Source of the DNA: Sanderia malayensis
Taxonomy: Eukaryota; Cnidaria; Scyphozoa; Semaeostomeae; Pelagiidae
DNA: 64,000 nt
Assembly (NCBI GenBank): GCA_013076295.1
Contig: RQOL01000772.1
Span: forward strand, 3,315,087 to 3,379,086
Direction: 5' to 3'
Notes under the pieces: generated by a model
Databases searched by the model: none
The model's input: the letters and a program-made list of their open reading frames with translations, nothing else
What the model was told of the DNA's origin: nothing
Program-made: the position numbers and the translations under genes
Shown: positions 44,510 to 57,300 of the stretch, in pieces
Layout: each line of letters starts with the position of its first letter
How positions within the stretch are numbered: the stretch's first letter is position 1

Positions 44510-47500
44510 ATGTTTGGTACATTTACTGCATTTCAAATTGTGATTCATTGTGCATTCCTCTTTCAGGCCTGCCGGGCTGCAAGAGAACGCGTGTATTACA
44601 TCGCAGCCGTTGATGTCATGTGGGATTATGCACCAAGTGGAACAAATTTGCGAAATGCCAAAGTCCTCGATGAAGACGCGTAAGTGTGACATTTTTTCAC
44701 CAATATACCAATATTCTATACATCCCAGAAGAGTTCATTTATCATATGCAATGCATAGCCAGGATACTACCGCAGCTTCTTTGTCCCAGCTGCGCTCAGC
44801 ACCAGACACAAGTTTAACCTTTGGTAACTTGATTATGCCATACATGAACTCCTCTGTGTTTTGACATTTCGAGATGCTTTACGCATGCTTCACTCTTGAC
44901 CCCCCATAACTCGATACCCCAAAGCAAGAAATGACTGGCTGCTGGTCTCATCATTTGGTCTCATAGTTCATACTGATTTTGATTTGGGGCAATAATAAAG
45001 TGGTTTATATATAGCTACAGCAGAATGGTCTTTAATACAATGAAGTGGTTGACATACAATGGAAAAGCTTATAGATAGCTACAATAGAATGTCTTATAAC
45101 ACAATTGAATGGCTGAACTACAATAGAAGCGTTTATAGATACAATAAAGTAATAGCTTATGTCCAATAAAATGGCGTATAATACAATGGATTTGCTCTGT
45201 GGTTTAATGTTTTCTGTTATTTTTTAAGAGATGCGGAGGTATTTACAAAGAGATCCTCAACTCGCATAGGCAGAGTATATAAGAAAACTGTGTACAGAGA
45301 ATTCACAGATGCAAGCTTCAAAGCTCAGAAGCCACACAGTAAACACCTTGGTATTCTTGGTCCTGTTCTAAGGGGAGAGGTCGGAGATAGCATCACTGTT
45401 TTCTTCAAGGTATTCATTCCACAGACATTACATATGGAATTGATAACTTTGTTAGTAGCACTATAGGATACAACAAAACGCTTTGAACATTTTCAGGTCC
45501 ATCTTGACTTGGAAGTAAAATCCTCAGTTAGAGACCAATAGTTCCATGGTTGTTACCTTACTCAGTGCGTCAAGATCCCATTTGAAACATTATTTTGATC
45601 AGCTGTCACGGTACTTTGCCGTTCCGTTAATGGTATCAGGTACTTTGCCATTGCCATCAATGGTATTCGGGCGATTATCGATCCATAAGCTGTTTATTGT
45701 TATGTTTGCGACCTCGTTTGGGACACAAGATTAATTGCCCCCTGCACAAAGCCATTGGGCTTTCTAAGTAAATGATTGGTGCTTGAAAACAATTGATTCG
45801 ATACTTGCGATGAAGGACCAAGTTTGGTTTTTTCTAGAACATGGCTAAAAGGAACTTTACCATGCACCCCCACGGCGTGTTCTACGAGAAGTCATCAGAG
45901 GGGGCTATTTACATGGATGGGACATCAGGACAAGCCAAAGCTGACGATGCCGTGCAACCAGGGACAGTACACAAGTACCAGTGGAAAATAAAGCCTGAGA
46001 ATGGTCCAACTGATGGCGATGAGCAATGCATTGCTTGGGTCTATCATTCACATGTAAATCCAGCTATGGATATTAACACTGGTACTGTAGGTAAGACACA
46101 GTTGTTCTTCATCGTGTTTCGTGCGTTTTATCAAGGTGTCGTGTTCCCGTTTTTCATCGTGTTTCGTGTTCATCGTGTTTCGTGGTCAAGCTCATCTTCG
46201 GTACAGTTTGCACTGCATCAACATACCATAACTGGTGTTTACTTCAGGGTATAATCAAGGTGATGTTAAAAGCGTCAATTACCATTTGAATTAGACTTAA
46301 ATATGTCTTAATTTCTCATAATGGTCAACACTTCATCGTTATGCCAGAACTGATATATCCTAATGATTAGGTACACTGGCGAAAAATTGTCTTACATTAT
46401 CTTGAAGAAAGACTTACTCTTTGTAACTGTGCTTTCTTCATAGGTATACTATTGACGTGCAAGAAAGGCTCGCTGGATCGGACTGATAAAGTTGCTGGTG
46501 TAAACAAAGAATTGTTTATTTTGCTGTCAGTTTTCGACGAGAATAAAAGCTGGTATCTCGACGAGAATCTGCTTCTGAACAAAATCAATTCCGATTCGAT
46601 CGACAAAGAAGACGATTCGTTTGTGGAAAGCAATCTCATGCACGCTATCAATGGAAGATTTTATGGAAATCTAGAAGGCTTGGATGTTTGTGTTGGACAC
46701 AAAGTTGCATGGTACATGGCAGCATTTGGAAATGAAGTTGACATGCATACCGGTGAGATGAAATTGATTCATTGCTGCTGCGTAGCGGGTGCTGTGCTGC
46801 TGCGTAATCCAAGCACGCTAAACATCCCCTCTCCATGTTTTTTTGAAGCACTCATTTCAAAACATATCGTTTTAGTCAAATGCTAGATGCTTTAGTCCTG
46901 ATTATTGGTTTTACATCACAGCAGCACTCATTTTCAATGTTAACAGCTAGTCTAACAATTTATGCCTACGGAGAAATATTTTATTTCTTTACGGGTATTT
47001 GATCAAATTCACGAAACAAATTGATACCGATTATATAAATTTTCCTGCGAATCCAAAATGGACCATTTAGTATTAGCTTTTTTGTTAGTTCAACTCTTGT
47101 GGCGAAGTGGTTGGCACTTGTGCTTGCCACTCCTGGAGTCGCGGATCGATTTCACCGAGCTACACTTGAAGTTGAGTTGAAGTTGAGTTGAAATTAAATG
47201 AGGCCTGGTACACCGAGGATCTACAAGAGAAAGTAGATCCCCGGCGTACCGGGACTTTTCGTCTTTCCATTCAGGATTGTTTTTCGGCAGAAACGCCGAA
47301 AAACCATCAACCGATCGTACTCAACTACTAACTCTGTTGGTACACCGGGGTGACGAGGGCCAACAGTGCCGGTCTGTTCATATATATCCAGCGACATCTG
47401 CTTGGAGACTCGCCACCGATATATATAGATACGTCAAATTACTGTCTGGAATTGTGGGCACAGGTTTTCTAATTGTGGGTTTCAGTCAATGCGCATGCGT

Positions 47501-50500
47501 ATTTAAATCACTTCACTTGCTCTCCTTTGTCTCCATGATTTAAGTTCGAATTTTATTTTGTTTTTGCTATTTTACCATCTATTATGCCAACAGAAAGACG
47601 CGTACAACATCGTTGCTAACAGCAACGCCCCCATCACTGCCAGGCAATCCAGAGCCCAGTCGTAGCTACTTCCTTCATCTTTTAAAATTATATTAATTCA
47701 TTTGAACATACCTGCTATTTATTCTTTATTTTCAACTCTGCCTCATCAAACACTATTGTAACACACACCGAAGCAGCACTCGCCCAAACGTTGTTTACAT
47801 CTAGTTTATTTTTATTTATTTATCATTCGTTCTGGGAGTTTCTTTAATCGAGTCTGTTTCTTCATCAGCAACATTTAATGGCAATACAATCCTATCTGAC
47901 CATCATCGGAAAGACACGCAATCCCTATTCCCCGCTCGCACTGCTGTTTCCATAATGGATGTGCAGAACCCTGGTAAATGGATGTTCTCATGTCAAGTCA
48001 CTGACCACTACTCTGGTGGCATGTTCACGTTTTATAACGCGCAGAAATGCGGTGGTGGCGGCCCAGGACTGAAAAGAGATGGATCAACGACAGCGGAATC
48101 AAACGGAATAGTCAGAGAGTATTTCATTGCAGCTGAGGAAGTTGAGTGGGACTATGGACCGTCCGGGATGAATTATTTTGACGGTGGAAAACTAAACGCA
48201 TCTGGCAGGTCTGTTTCGATTGTCAACTCTAATATGTTCCACTTTAGACTGTTCATCAGAGAAGAAGGTTAAGCTTTTTCATCAACACCAAATTTCAAAG
48301 ACTCAAGATTAAATAGAACTATAGTCAATTGATTCTTGAGATGTTAAGCATTATTGATACGTCTACATCGAGCATTTTTTCTTTCTTTATTCCCATAGTT
48401 CATCGGCCGTGTTTTTCGAGAGATCCTCCAACCGTATTGGTGGGAGGTACAAGAAGGCAATTTTCGTGGAGTACACAGACTCGTCATTTACGGTAAGGAA
48501 GCAAAGAACTCTGGATCAAATCCACCTGGGAATTATGGGACCAGTTATCAAGGCTGAGGTCGGAGATCTGATTGAAGTCGTTTTTAAAAATAAGGTGAGC
48601 GCTCGATTCCTTTTGTTCTACTACAAATTGATTCTTAAAGCAATAATGGAAGTAGTAACAATAATAGTAATAATGGTAATAATAGTAATAGTAGTAATAA
48701 TAATAATAATAATAACAATAAGAATAATGATAATACAGTCTACTCTCGATAAGTGGAACCCCGGATAAGTGGAACTTTCGTTTAGTGGAACCAATTTCTC
48801 CGCTCCCTTGGATTTGCATTAACAAACCTACAATTCGGATAAGTGGAACATTCGATAAGTGGAACCATTTTTTCCGGTCCCTTGCAGGTTCCACTTATCG
48901 AGAGTAGACTGTAATCAGTTGATTGTCATAATGGAAATTTTCTCATTTTAGGCCAGTCGTCCGTATTCCATTCACCCACGCGGAGTCGCGTACGACAAGA
49001 TGAACGAAGGAGCATTATACAAAGATGGAACGTCAGGTGGTTCTAAATTGGACGATAAAGTTTATCCATTGGGAATTCTCACGTACGAATGGTCAGTCCC
49101 AAAGGCAGTTGCTCCCACCTCTACTGATCCAGCTTGCATTTCATGGTTGTACTCGTCCAATGTTGATCCAGTGCAAGATGCGTATTCAGGTAGGAATTGA
49201 AGATTATTACTTTGTTAAATAAATTAACATGATTTATGCATGTTGAGGAACCGCTGCTAATGGTTTAATTAAGAGAGTTGAGTTTGTAACAGGAAATTTG
49301 GTGATTTTTTAACTTTTTACGAGTTGTATTTTAGTTTATCGAATGTATTTCTATGCAAGCGTCCCTTGTTAAAACGGTTCATAGTTAAATTATAGTCTTT
49401 ATTTGAAAGTATGCATTTTCCGCTTTGTAGGCTTGGTAGGCCCTTTAGTGGTGTGTAAGAAAGGCTCGTTGGGAAAGAACGGCTTGCCACAGGGGTACGA
49501 TGCGGAAAGATTCATCCTGATGGCTGTAATGGACGAAAATAAATCATGGTATCTCCAAGAAAACATGAACAAATATTGCACATCACCAAACTGTGGCAAT
49601 GTTGATAAAGGTTTGGCCCACTGCAGGACAAATATTTATGCGATTCATATTCTTAGCGATGTAATAATCAGTTGTTTTTTATGTCTTTTTTGTTTTTGTA
49701 GAAGATGAAGACTTCATGGAGAGTAACAAGATGCACCAAATTAATGGATATATGTACGGAAACTTGAAAGGGTTGGAATTCTGTAAGGGACAGAAGATTC
49801 TCTGGCACACATTTGTTGTTGGCACAGAAGTCGACATGCATTCCATATATTTTCATGGCAATACGTTCAATATCGAAGGAAATAGAAAAGACACACTAAC
49901 ACTCTTTCCAGGTAAACAATTTATGTCTGTATGATAGCATGCAGCAGTATACACTCATAGCTATTTGTATAAAGAGAGAGAGAGGGGGGGATTTTTGCAT
50001 CATAGCCCTCTCATAATCGAGCCCTCGTATCTTTGCCGATGAAGACATCTTACTACATTCGTATACCTCTGTATAAAAGAGAATGAAACATCCCAGAATG
50101 AATTAAGCATATGGGATATATAATGGCATATTGAAGCGTTTTATATCTTGTTATGCTGTTGTTTCTATTCTATGGCGCTATGTCTCAATTTCATGTTTCT
50201 ATGCCTCTAATTCGAACTATCATGCTTCCATTTCATGCTGCTATATCTCCAATTTATGCTGATGTCTCTATTTTATGGCGCTATATCTCTATTTCATGCT
50301 GTTATGCCTCTATTTCACGGTGCTACAGCTCCATTTAACGGTGCTATTTCTCCATTTCATGTTGTTATGCCTCTAATTTGCGCTTTTATGCTTCCATTTC
50401 ATGCTGCTATATCTCTAATTTATGCTGATGTCTCCATTTCATGCTGCTATGCCTCTATGTTATGGTACTATAGCTCTATTTCACGGTGCTATATCTCTAT

Positions 50501-53417
50501 TTCATGCTGCTATGCCTCTATTTCATGGTACTATAGCTCTATTTCACGGTGCCATATCTCTACTTCATGCTGCTATGCCTCCACGTAACTTCTATTTTCT
50601 TACATATCCGCAGGTGCATCAGCTTCGTTTAGCATGGTAACAGACAACGTTGGCAGCTGGGCTTTGGAATGTGAAGTGAATGATCATTTGAACGCAGGCT
50701 TGAAGACAACATATGAAGTAAAACAATGCAGTGAGAAACGTGACCAGCTGGCACTCAATGGTGCCAAGAGAACTTTTTACGTCGGCATAGTGGAAATAGA
50801 ATGGGATTATGCGGAGAATAATCTCAATATGATTCATGGAGGCAAGCTGGATGAAAATGAAGAGTTAGTGAAAGGATATGCATGCTCTCTTTGCCATCAC
50901 AGCGTTGGCTTTTTCCATTCAGGAAGCTTTTCTACCTTCTTTCCACCATTTATCTTGAACAATTTTTCCTAACAAGCTCGAGACGGAGAGGTGGAGTGAA
51001 AGCTTTATAGGCTTGTATAGCTTGTATAGGCAGAATCACTTTTAAACTCAAACTTGACTTCTTGCAAAGCAGAAACATTAATACTTAGCACATCAATATA
51101 TATATGAACAGCAGTCGTTGTTCTAAGTTGAATATTAACGTCTTTCTTGCAAATTTTCAGAAGTCTTTCAGAAGGCCGAACAGATTTGGCAAATTTGCAA
51201 GAAAGACGTTAATATTCAACTTAGAATAACGACTATTGTTCATATTCATGTTAATGTTCTGAGTATTAATGTTTCTGCTTTTTTCTCAGCTCCAAGGTCT
51301 TCACAAGGAGAGGACCGAAGAGAATTGGCAAAGTTTACAAGAAAGCAGTTTATCGAGAATTCACAGATGGCACTTTCACAAAGCAGAAGCAAAGATCCGT
51401 TGATATGAAATATTTAGGTGTCCTAGGCCCAATCATCAGGGCAGAGGAAGGCGATGAGATCGTCGTAGTTTTAAAAAACATGGCATCCAGATCGTATTCC
51501 ATCAATCCTCATGGTGTATTCTACAAGTATGTGCAATCTTTATTTATCATTTATGATTGCTAAGCTCACAACGCCTTGTCTATCTATCGAATACGACCAG
51601 TATTCGATACTGGTCGTATTCGATAGACTGGGTCCGTATGAGTAAAGAGCTCAGTATTAACTTGCTTTTCTGTATCAACTACTTGAAGCCAAACGCTTTA
51701 CTGTTCTCTTCCAGCAAATCCAACGAAGGCTCGTCCTACATGGATGGATTAAAAGCGGGTAAAAATGAAGGTGTCACCCCTGGAAGTGTCTTCACTTACC
51801 ACTGGTTTGTTCCCAAAAGAGCTGCTCCTGGTCAAAACGATGGAGCTTGTCTCACATGGGCGTATTACTCTGGCGTTAACGTTATTAAAGATACGAACAC
51901 TGGCTTAATTGGACCATTGGTTATCTGCAAAAAGGTATGGAGGCTTCTTTTGGAATGATTAATTACCTATAGATAGAAAGGTGACTTCATATTCATCTGA
52001 TGAAAATTTATCTCTCCTTAACTTTGCTTCTACATGGGAATTTTGATGTGCTCCCCATCCGCATTGCACACACCCAACATCAAACTTCCATGTGTAGCTA
52101 GCCTAACATTTGGTTCATGAACTGCTTTGATCAGCCTGACACACTGCCACTATGACCATGTTTTTATTGGCTCCCGTCAAATCTGCTTGTGCCAAGCTAC
52201 ACTCTTTGTATATTACGGTTCTTTGATATGTGCCGTCACGAACTAAACTGGGATTTTTGCTCTATGCACTTGGGCTAATACCAATGATGCTATTTTCAAC
52301 CTGCAGGGTACTTTGGATGGTAATGGCAAGCGTAAGGACATCAATAAAGAGTTTGCTCTCCTTTTCACTGTTCTTGATGAAAATGAGAGCTGGTATTTGG
52401 ATGATAATATCAATAGATACACACTGAATCCTCAGAAAGTCTCAAAAGATGAAGACAGCTTTCAAGAAAGCAACAAAATGCATGTGATCAACGGATTCGT
52501 GTATGGAAATGGGCCTAATAACGGAGATTTCATTCGAATGACTGCTGGTGAAAAGATTGCCTGGTATCTGCTGGGATTTGGTAATGAAGTCGACATACAC
52601 ACCGTGCATTTTCACGCTAACAATTTCATACATGTGAGTTTTGTAATGTGGAAGCTTCTTCTACATCAGCCTGCTTGATTAGATTTTACGCTCGCCCTCG
52701 CCCTGACATTGTTTTTACCTCATCACCCTAGAGAACCAACAAGAGACATAATCACGATGTTTTCAACATCTTTCCTGGCGTTTTTGAAACTTTGGAAATG
52801 ATACCAACAAACCCTGGCATTTGGTTGCTGCACTGCCACGTCCACGACCACTTGGAAGGAGGAATGGTGACACGATACAGCGTCGCACCATCACCAAGTA
52901 AGAGCAACACAACAACATTTCATAGAACATGGAGAACCTATTGATATTCACCACTGTAAAACAAAACTTTTGTTTTAGAACAGTGATATTTACGATACAG
53001 CTGAACCATGAGCATTATGAGCTATTACGCATGAGCAATTTGATATTTCGATTTTAAAGTCATTATCGTCATTTTTTCCTGGCGGTGGGGGGGGGGGGTA
53101 ATTAGAAACCGATTTCATTAGCAGATAGTGAATCGCTTCATGTATTTCTCCATTTCCCTATTTCAGCAAAGGTATCTTGCACTGATGGCTATCCATTCTG
53201 CCGATATTTGGGCGACTATTGCCAAGTGCTGTGGGTTTTCAACGGTTGTCGGCAAACATGTGGCAATTGTTTGCCAGATGCTAGACCAAAGCCATTGTGC
53301 ATCGACAGCATCACTGCTTGTCGCACCTGGGCTGCATCTGGTCTCTGCAACACTGACTTCAATCATTACACCAAGTACATGATGCAGTATTGTAGGAAGA
53401 GCTGTAGAGCGTGTTAG
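44510..53417 (+). CDS. Ceruloplasmin/hephaestin-like oxidase with two C-terminal ShKT domains, copy B
   Basis: Fifteen exons: 44510-44679, 45229-45409, 45838-46090, 46444-46752, 47869-48208, 48399-48594, 48952-49189, 49431-49610, 49702-49911, 50614-50863, 51290-51526, 51715-51934, 52307-52633, 52732-52897, 53167-53417; 1175 aa. It has a hydrophobic N-terminus (signal peptide) and six cupredoxin domains. Trinuclear motifs MHPHGVF, VYHSHV, HTVHFHA and HCHV are intact. Iron-site motifs ESNxMH and xDH are kept in domains 2, 4 and 6. Type 1 copper in domain 4 reads [11 protein letters not shown], with Leu at the axial Met position. The last exon, joined in phase 1, adds two six-cysteine ShKT modules, the second ending [13 protein letters not shown]. 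ShKT domains occur in many secreted animal proteins as structural or binding modules. Likely a secreted ferroxidase. Confidence 0.93.
47090..47200 (+). repeat. tRNA-derived SINE-like sequence
   Basis: Contains an A box-like TGGCGAAGTGG (from 47100) and, about 50 nt on, a B box-like GGATCGATTTC (near 47143), as in Ser/Leu-type tRNA heads. A degenerate AAGTTGAGTTG tail repeat follows. It does not fold convincingly into a full tRNA, so a SINE head is more likely than a gene. It lies in a copy B intron. Confidence 0.5.
47207..47256. repeat. Hairpin-forming inverted repeat
   Basis: GGTACACCGAGGATCTAC and its near-complement GTAGATCCCCGGCGTACC are separated by 8 nt, immediately downstream of the SINE-like head. 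They may belong to the same element. Confidence 0.6.
48736..48911. mobile_element. pogo/Tigger-like MITE
   Basis: 176 bp with perfect inverted ends CAGTCTACTCTCGATAAG and complement, flanked by TA on both sides (48734-48735 and 48912-48913). Internal GATAAGTGGAAC repeats are typical of pogo/Tigger subterminal motifs. It lies in a copy B intron. Confidence 0.87.
50155..50590. repeat. 21-bp minisatellite
   Basis: Many units of CTATTTCATGCTGCTATGCCT with variants, in the copy B intron between 49912 and 50613. The ORFs over it are artefacts of a unit divisible by three. Confidence 0.85.
51069..51278. repeat. Large inverted duplication beside copy B exon 11
   Basis: Arms of about 88 bp (51069-51157 and 51191-51278), strongly complementary over the inner 45 bp, flank a 33-bp centre. 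The right arm leads straight into the acceptor of the exon at 51290. The centre and the start of the right arm resemble a decayed copy of the first bases of that exon. Confidence 0.75.
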
Positions 53418-53455
53418 CACTGCCAGTTTAAAATTACATCCAACTGAAGAGAATA

Positions 53456-53728
53456 CCGTAAATCCTCGAATAAAAGCCCCTGGGGGCTTATTTGCAAAAA
53501 CGAAATTTTAGCTGGATAATTGTTCAATATTAAGCAAAATAAAAGCTATACGATGCAGCCAATCAATAAAGTTATTGGTTTAAACTTGCCTTTATTTGCA
53601 ATACATTCACTAAACAACTTAAATGTCTGGAAACTTGGCCTTAATATTCTTGCAAATGATTATCAGGATGGGGGCTTATTCGAGGGGAGGGCTTATTCGA
53701 AGGTGGGGGCTTATTCGAGGATTTACGG
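53456..53728. mobile_element. CCGTAAATCCTC MITE supplying a poly(A) signal to copy B
   Basis: 273 bp with inverted ends CCGTAAATCCTCGAATAAAA and complement, flanked by TA on both sides. It starts 39 bp after the copy B stop. Its left end contains AATAAA at 53469-53474, in position to serve as the poly(A) signal. The ends resemble the CCGTATTTCCTC family. Confidence 0.85.
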
Positions 53729-54387
53729 TAATATGATTATGGTAGGTGTTTCGTTTCGTAGATGTAACAATGTAGAATTTTTATCGGAATGTATTGTGTA
53801 GAGTCTATTTTGTGACCTCTTTTGACCAGAGTTAAGGTTCTTATAATTATTGTTTTGAAACCATCACAGTCTACTGGCTTTGTCAGATAAGCTCAAAAGA
53901 ATTTATCAACAGCCGTTTCGTGTCATATTTCAATTTACTTTTCATTTGCTTTGATAAAAATATATTTTTGCCAATTCACTTCCCATTTCGTTTTTTGTTG
54001 CGACTCAAATTTCCACATCCCCGACCCCAAAGTCAAGGGGAATCACCATTTCATTGTGGGCTCTCCCCTCGTCCTTTCTTCATTGGTGACAGGAATGTGA
54101 CAACTTGAACAGAATGACATGCTGACAGACAGAGGACTTTGGAATGGAGATCGTGTGGTTTGTTTGTAATTCAATTACCATACCACAGGCCAGGCAAGGC
54201 ACATTGCCCAACAAAGTACAGAGAACCCAACACAGCAAGCAGATCACATTTCGACATATTTCGTTTCGAGGAGAGAGAGGAGACGAAATACTTGACAAAA
54301 ACAAAATAGGACCGCATTAGAAGAGCAAGTAACAGCGGTCGCAACAACGCCTTGCATCATCCATCAGATATTCAGATGTGCTCAGCA
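53729..54387. other. Intergenic region between oxidase copies B and C
   Basis: About 660 bp containing the likely copy C promoter. No clear TATA box close to the start codon was identified and no coding region was recognised. Confidence 0.45.
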
Positions 54388-57300
54388 ATGAAGTGTATTT
54401 TCGTGTTGTTGAGTTTATTCCTTCAGCAATGTGTGAGTTTGGAAAGAGTATATTACATCGCGGCTGTTGATGTTGAATGGGACTACGCTCCAACTGGCCT
54501 CAATGCCATGAATGGCATATCTCTCGACAACGATCCGTAAGTTATTTTATTGTCATAGTATTTTATTTTAATTTGCTTCACCGGCTACCGTTGCTCCTGA
54601 CTGGCCACGTAGCTGGTTCTCGCCATTATGCTGGGTTGTGTGAGGCTCGTTTCGTTGGCCTGGCCTGGCCTTGAAGCGTTAGAGACGAGGGTGGTCACAT
54701 CTCACTGTCGTATGTTACCGCCTTGAGACACCGGCCTCGAAAATCGTGAAACGATATCTTCATATCCCTCTGGATATGTGTTGTTACCTATGGCTAAACG
54801 TCAACCCCAGAACATTTTGTCATGAAAAATTACGGCCCAGCCTCTTGTATAATACCCAGGCTCAATCTCGCATATAGGAACTAACTTTTCCAAGAACTGT
54901 TGATTTTCAAAACAATAGAAGAAACAATAGCTTATTGTTTTTGAACAATTGGTTGGATTCAAAACGATGTGCGGATTTTTACTATTCCTGTACTTGAAAT
55001 CAACGAATTCACCGGCTTTATGCGTTTTATTGCAACAGTGATGCGTCTGTGTTTACGAAGAAATCTATCGTGAAAGATCAAGAAAGAATTGGAAAAGTTT
55101 ACAAGAAAACTGTTTACAGAGAGTATACCAATGCCACATTCAGCGAGCAGAAACCTCAGGATAAACATCTTGGCATACTGGGTCCTGTCATCAAAGGAGA
55201 GATGGGTGATTTAATTACAGTTTATTTCAAGGTAGGGAATACACCCTTTATATTACGTCATATCATTCTCCAAAATTATCTCAAATTTACCATAGTCGCC
55301 TGTTCGCCATGTATGTCCTTTTGCATTGCCACGCTACACACCTTTTTACGAGAAAGTGCTTTATATGAGAGCCTTACTTGGCTCGTCAAAGAGTTAAGAA
55401 AGCTTAGTACTGGATTTTTGGAGCTTTAAAGAGCTGAAAAGCTTAGAGTACTCAAAATTTCAAAGAGAAATCACCGTGGAAGCACGAAATAATTAATGTT
55501 GCGAGGACTATAATATATTAGCTATATATCATCACATGTTCAATAACGTAATACATTTAACTTGTTGATAAGAAAGCCTGAAGAATGTTTTAGTTCTGAA
55601 ATTGGAAAGTTGCCAAGGATGTTTGAATACTGCTCTAAAAATTAAAAATAACCTTCTCATAAAGAGTTAAACACGCTGAACATGTTTTAACATGCTGCAT
55701 TCATGCTGTATGCGTGTATCAACATTGTCGTGTTTGTACACGCAATTTTTGCCGTGCTTCAGTGTGCATTACTTGCACTTTAGATTGCTCTTTGCAGCAC
55801 ACTCTTATTGCCATTACCCCCTGCAATATACTTGCATTATGCTTCTTGCTCACGCAGAACATGGCAAAAAGGAACTTCAGCGTACACCCTCACGGGGTGT
55901 TCTACAAGAAGTCTTCGGAAGGAGCCATGTACGTCGACAACACGTCTGGTCGGGACAAAATGGATGATGACGTCATGCCAGGAACAACGTATAAATACGA
56001 ATGGGCTGTGAAGGAGGAAAACTCGCCGAGGCCTGGGGACGATGCTTGTATTCCGTGGCTGTATCATTCACATATCCAACCCGTACACGATATTAACACG
56101 GGAACAGTTGGTGAGTGTGTGATTCAATATAGCAGAATAATGGCCTTGCACTTTGCACAACAGAACTTAGATACAACTCTGTCTAATTCGAACACCCTGG
56201 GGAAGCCTGAAAATGTTCGGACCACAAAAAGTTCGAATTATAGAGATTTGTTTTGTAAGAATTGGTTTATTAGTGATCCTTGAAGGGACAGAGAAGTTCG
56301 TTCGAATTAGATTGAGTTTTAATTACACGAGTTCGAACTGTGCAGATTTGACTGTAGCACTACAAAGTAGGCCCTTTTTCTGGACTTGCATTTACCGTCA
56401 AATGTTTTAAGGGAGTTTATTACGTAATAATGCCTTACGTTTCTGCAACCTAGGCATTTTATTGACGTGCAAGAAGGGCTCCCTGGACGCACACGGCAAC
56501 AGAAAGGATGTGAACAAGGAATTCTACGTTCTTGCATCTGTTTTCGATGAAAATAAAAGCTGGTATCTTGATGATAACCTTATTCAGAACAACATCCAGC
56601 CATTATCCGTCAACAAGGAAGATGATGGGTTCAAAGAGAGCAATCTAATGCACGCAATGAATGGGATATTTTACGGCAATTTGCAAGGACTCGATGTTTG
56701 TCTTGGCGACAAAGTCGTTTGGTATGTGGCTAATCTTGGAAACGAGGTTGATATGCACATAAGTAAGTGTACCTTTTGAATAGCTGTCTTTTTTGCACAG
56801 CGGATCTCTTGTGAAAGCAGAGCTGATTGGTCCTTTGTGATTTCATCGTCTGCTGATTGGATAATCCATTGCGTTAATGCTTTGAGTTTTAGCCTTAGTT
56901 TTAGTCTCAGGTTTCCTAGCTACAACAATTCGTGCACCGTTAAAAAGCTAAACCCAAAGGTCTTGAGTTCCATTATCTTCGATGACAAATTTATTTTTTG
57001 AAGTGATTCAAATGACAGCTCAAAAAACAGAAATGATTTGTCATCATAGAGAAAACAAACTTGAACTCACGACCTGGAGCATTCTATTCTCCCCTTTGTA
57101 GCTCATCATTGAAGAAACACAGTGCGCATATTTGAGCTCTATAAACACATGTGTATTCATGTATACCTACATGTATATTTGTTTTATTTCTAGCCACGTT
57201 TCACGGTAATACATTAATATCCGACCACCATCGCACTGATGAACTGTCAGTGTTTCCAGCAAGGTCTGTCGTGGCCACAATGGAGGTAACCAACCCTGGT

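Noticed and set aside
47093..47155. Possible functional tRNA gene
   Set aside because: A and B box motifs are present, but I could not pair a convincing acceptor stem or assign an anticodon; SINE head preferred.
50153..50640. ORFs rich in Ile/Ser/Tyr over copy B
   Set aside because: Products of the 21-bp minisatellite in an intron.
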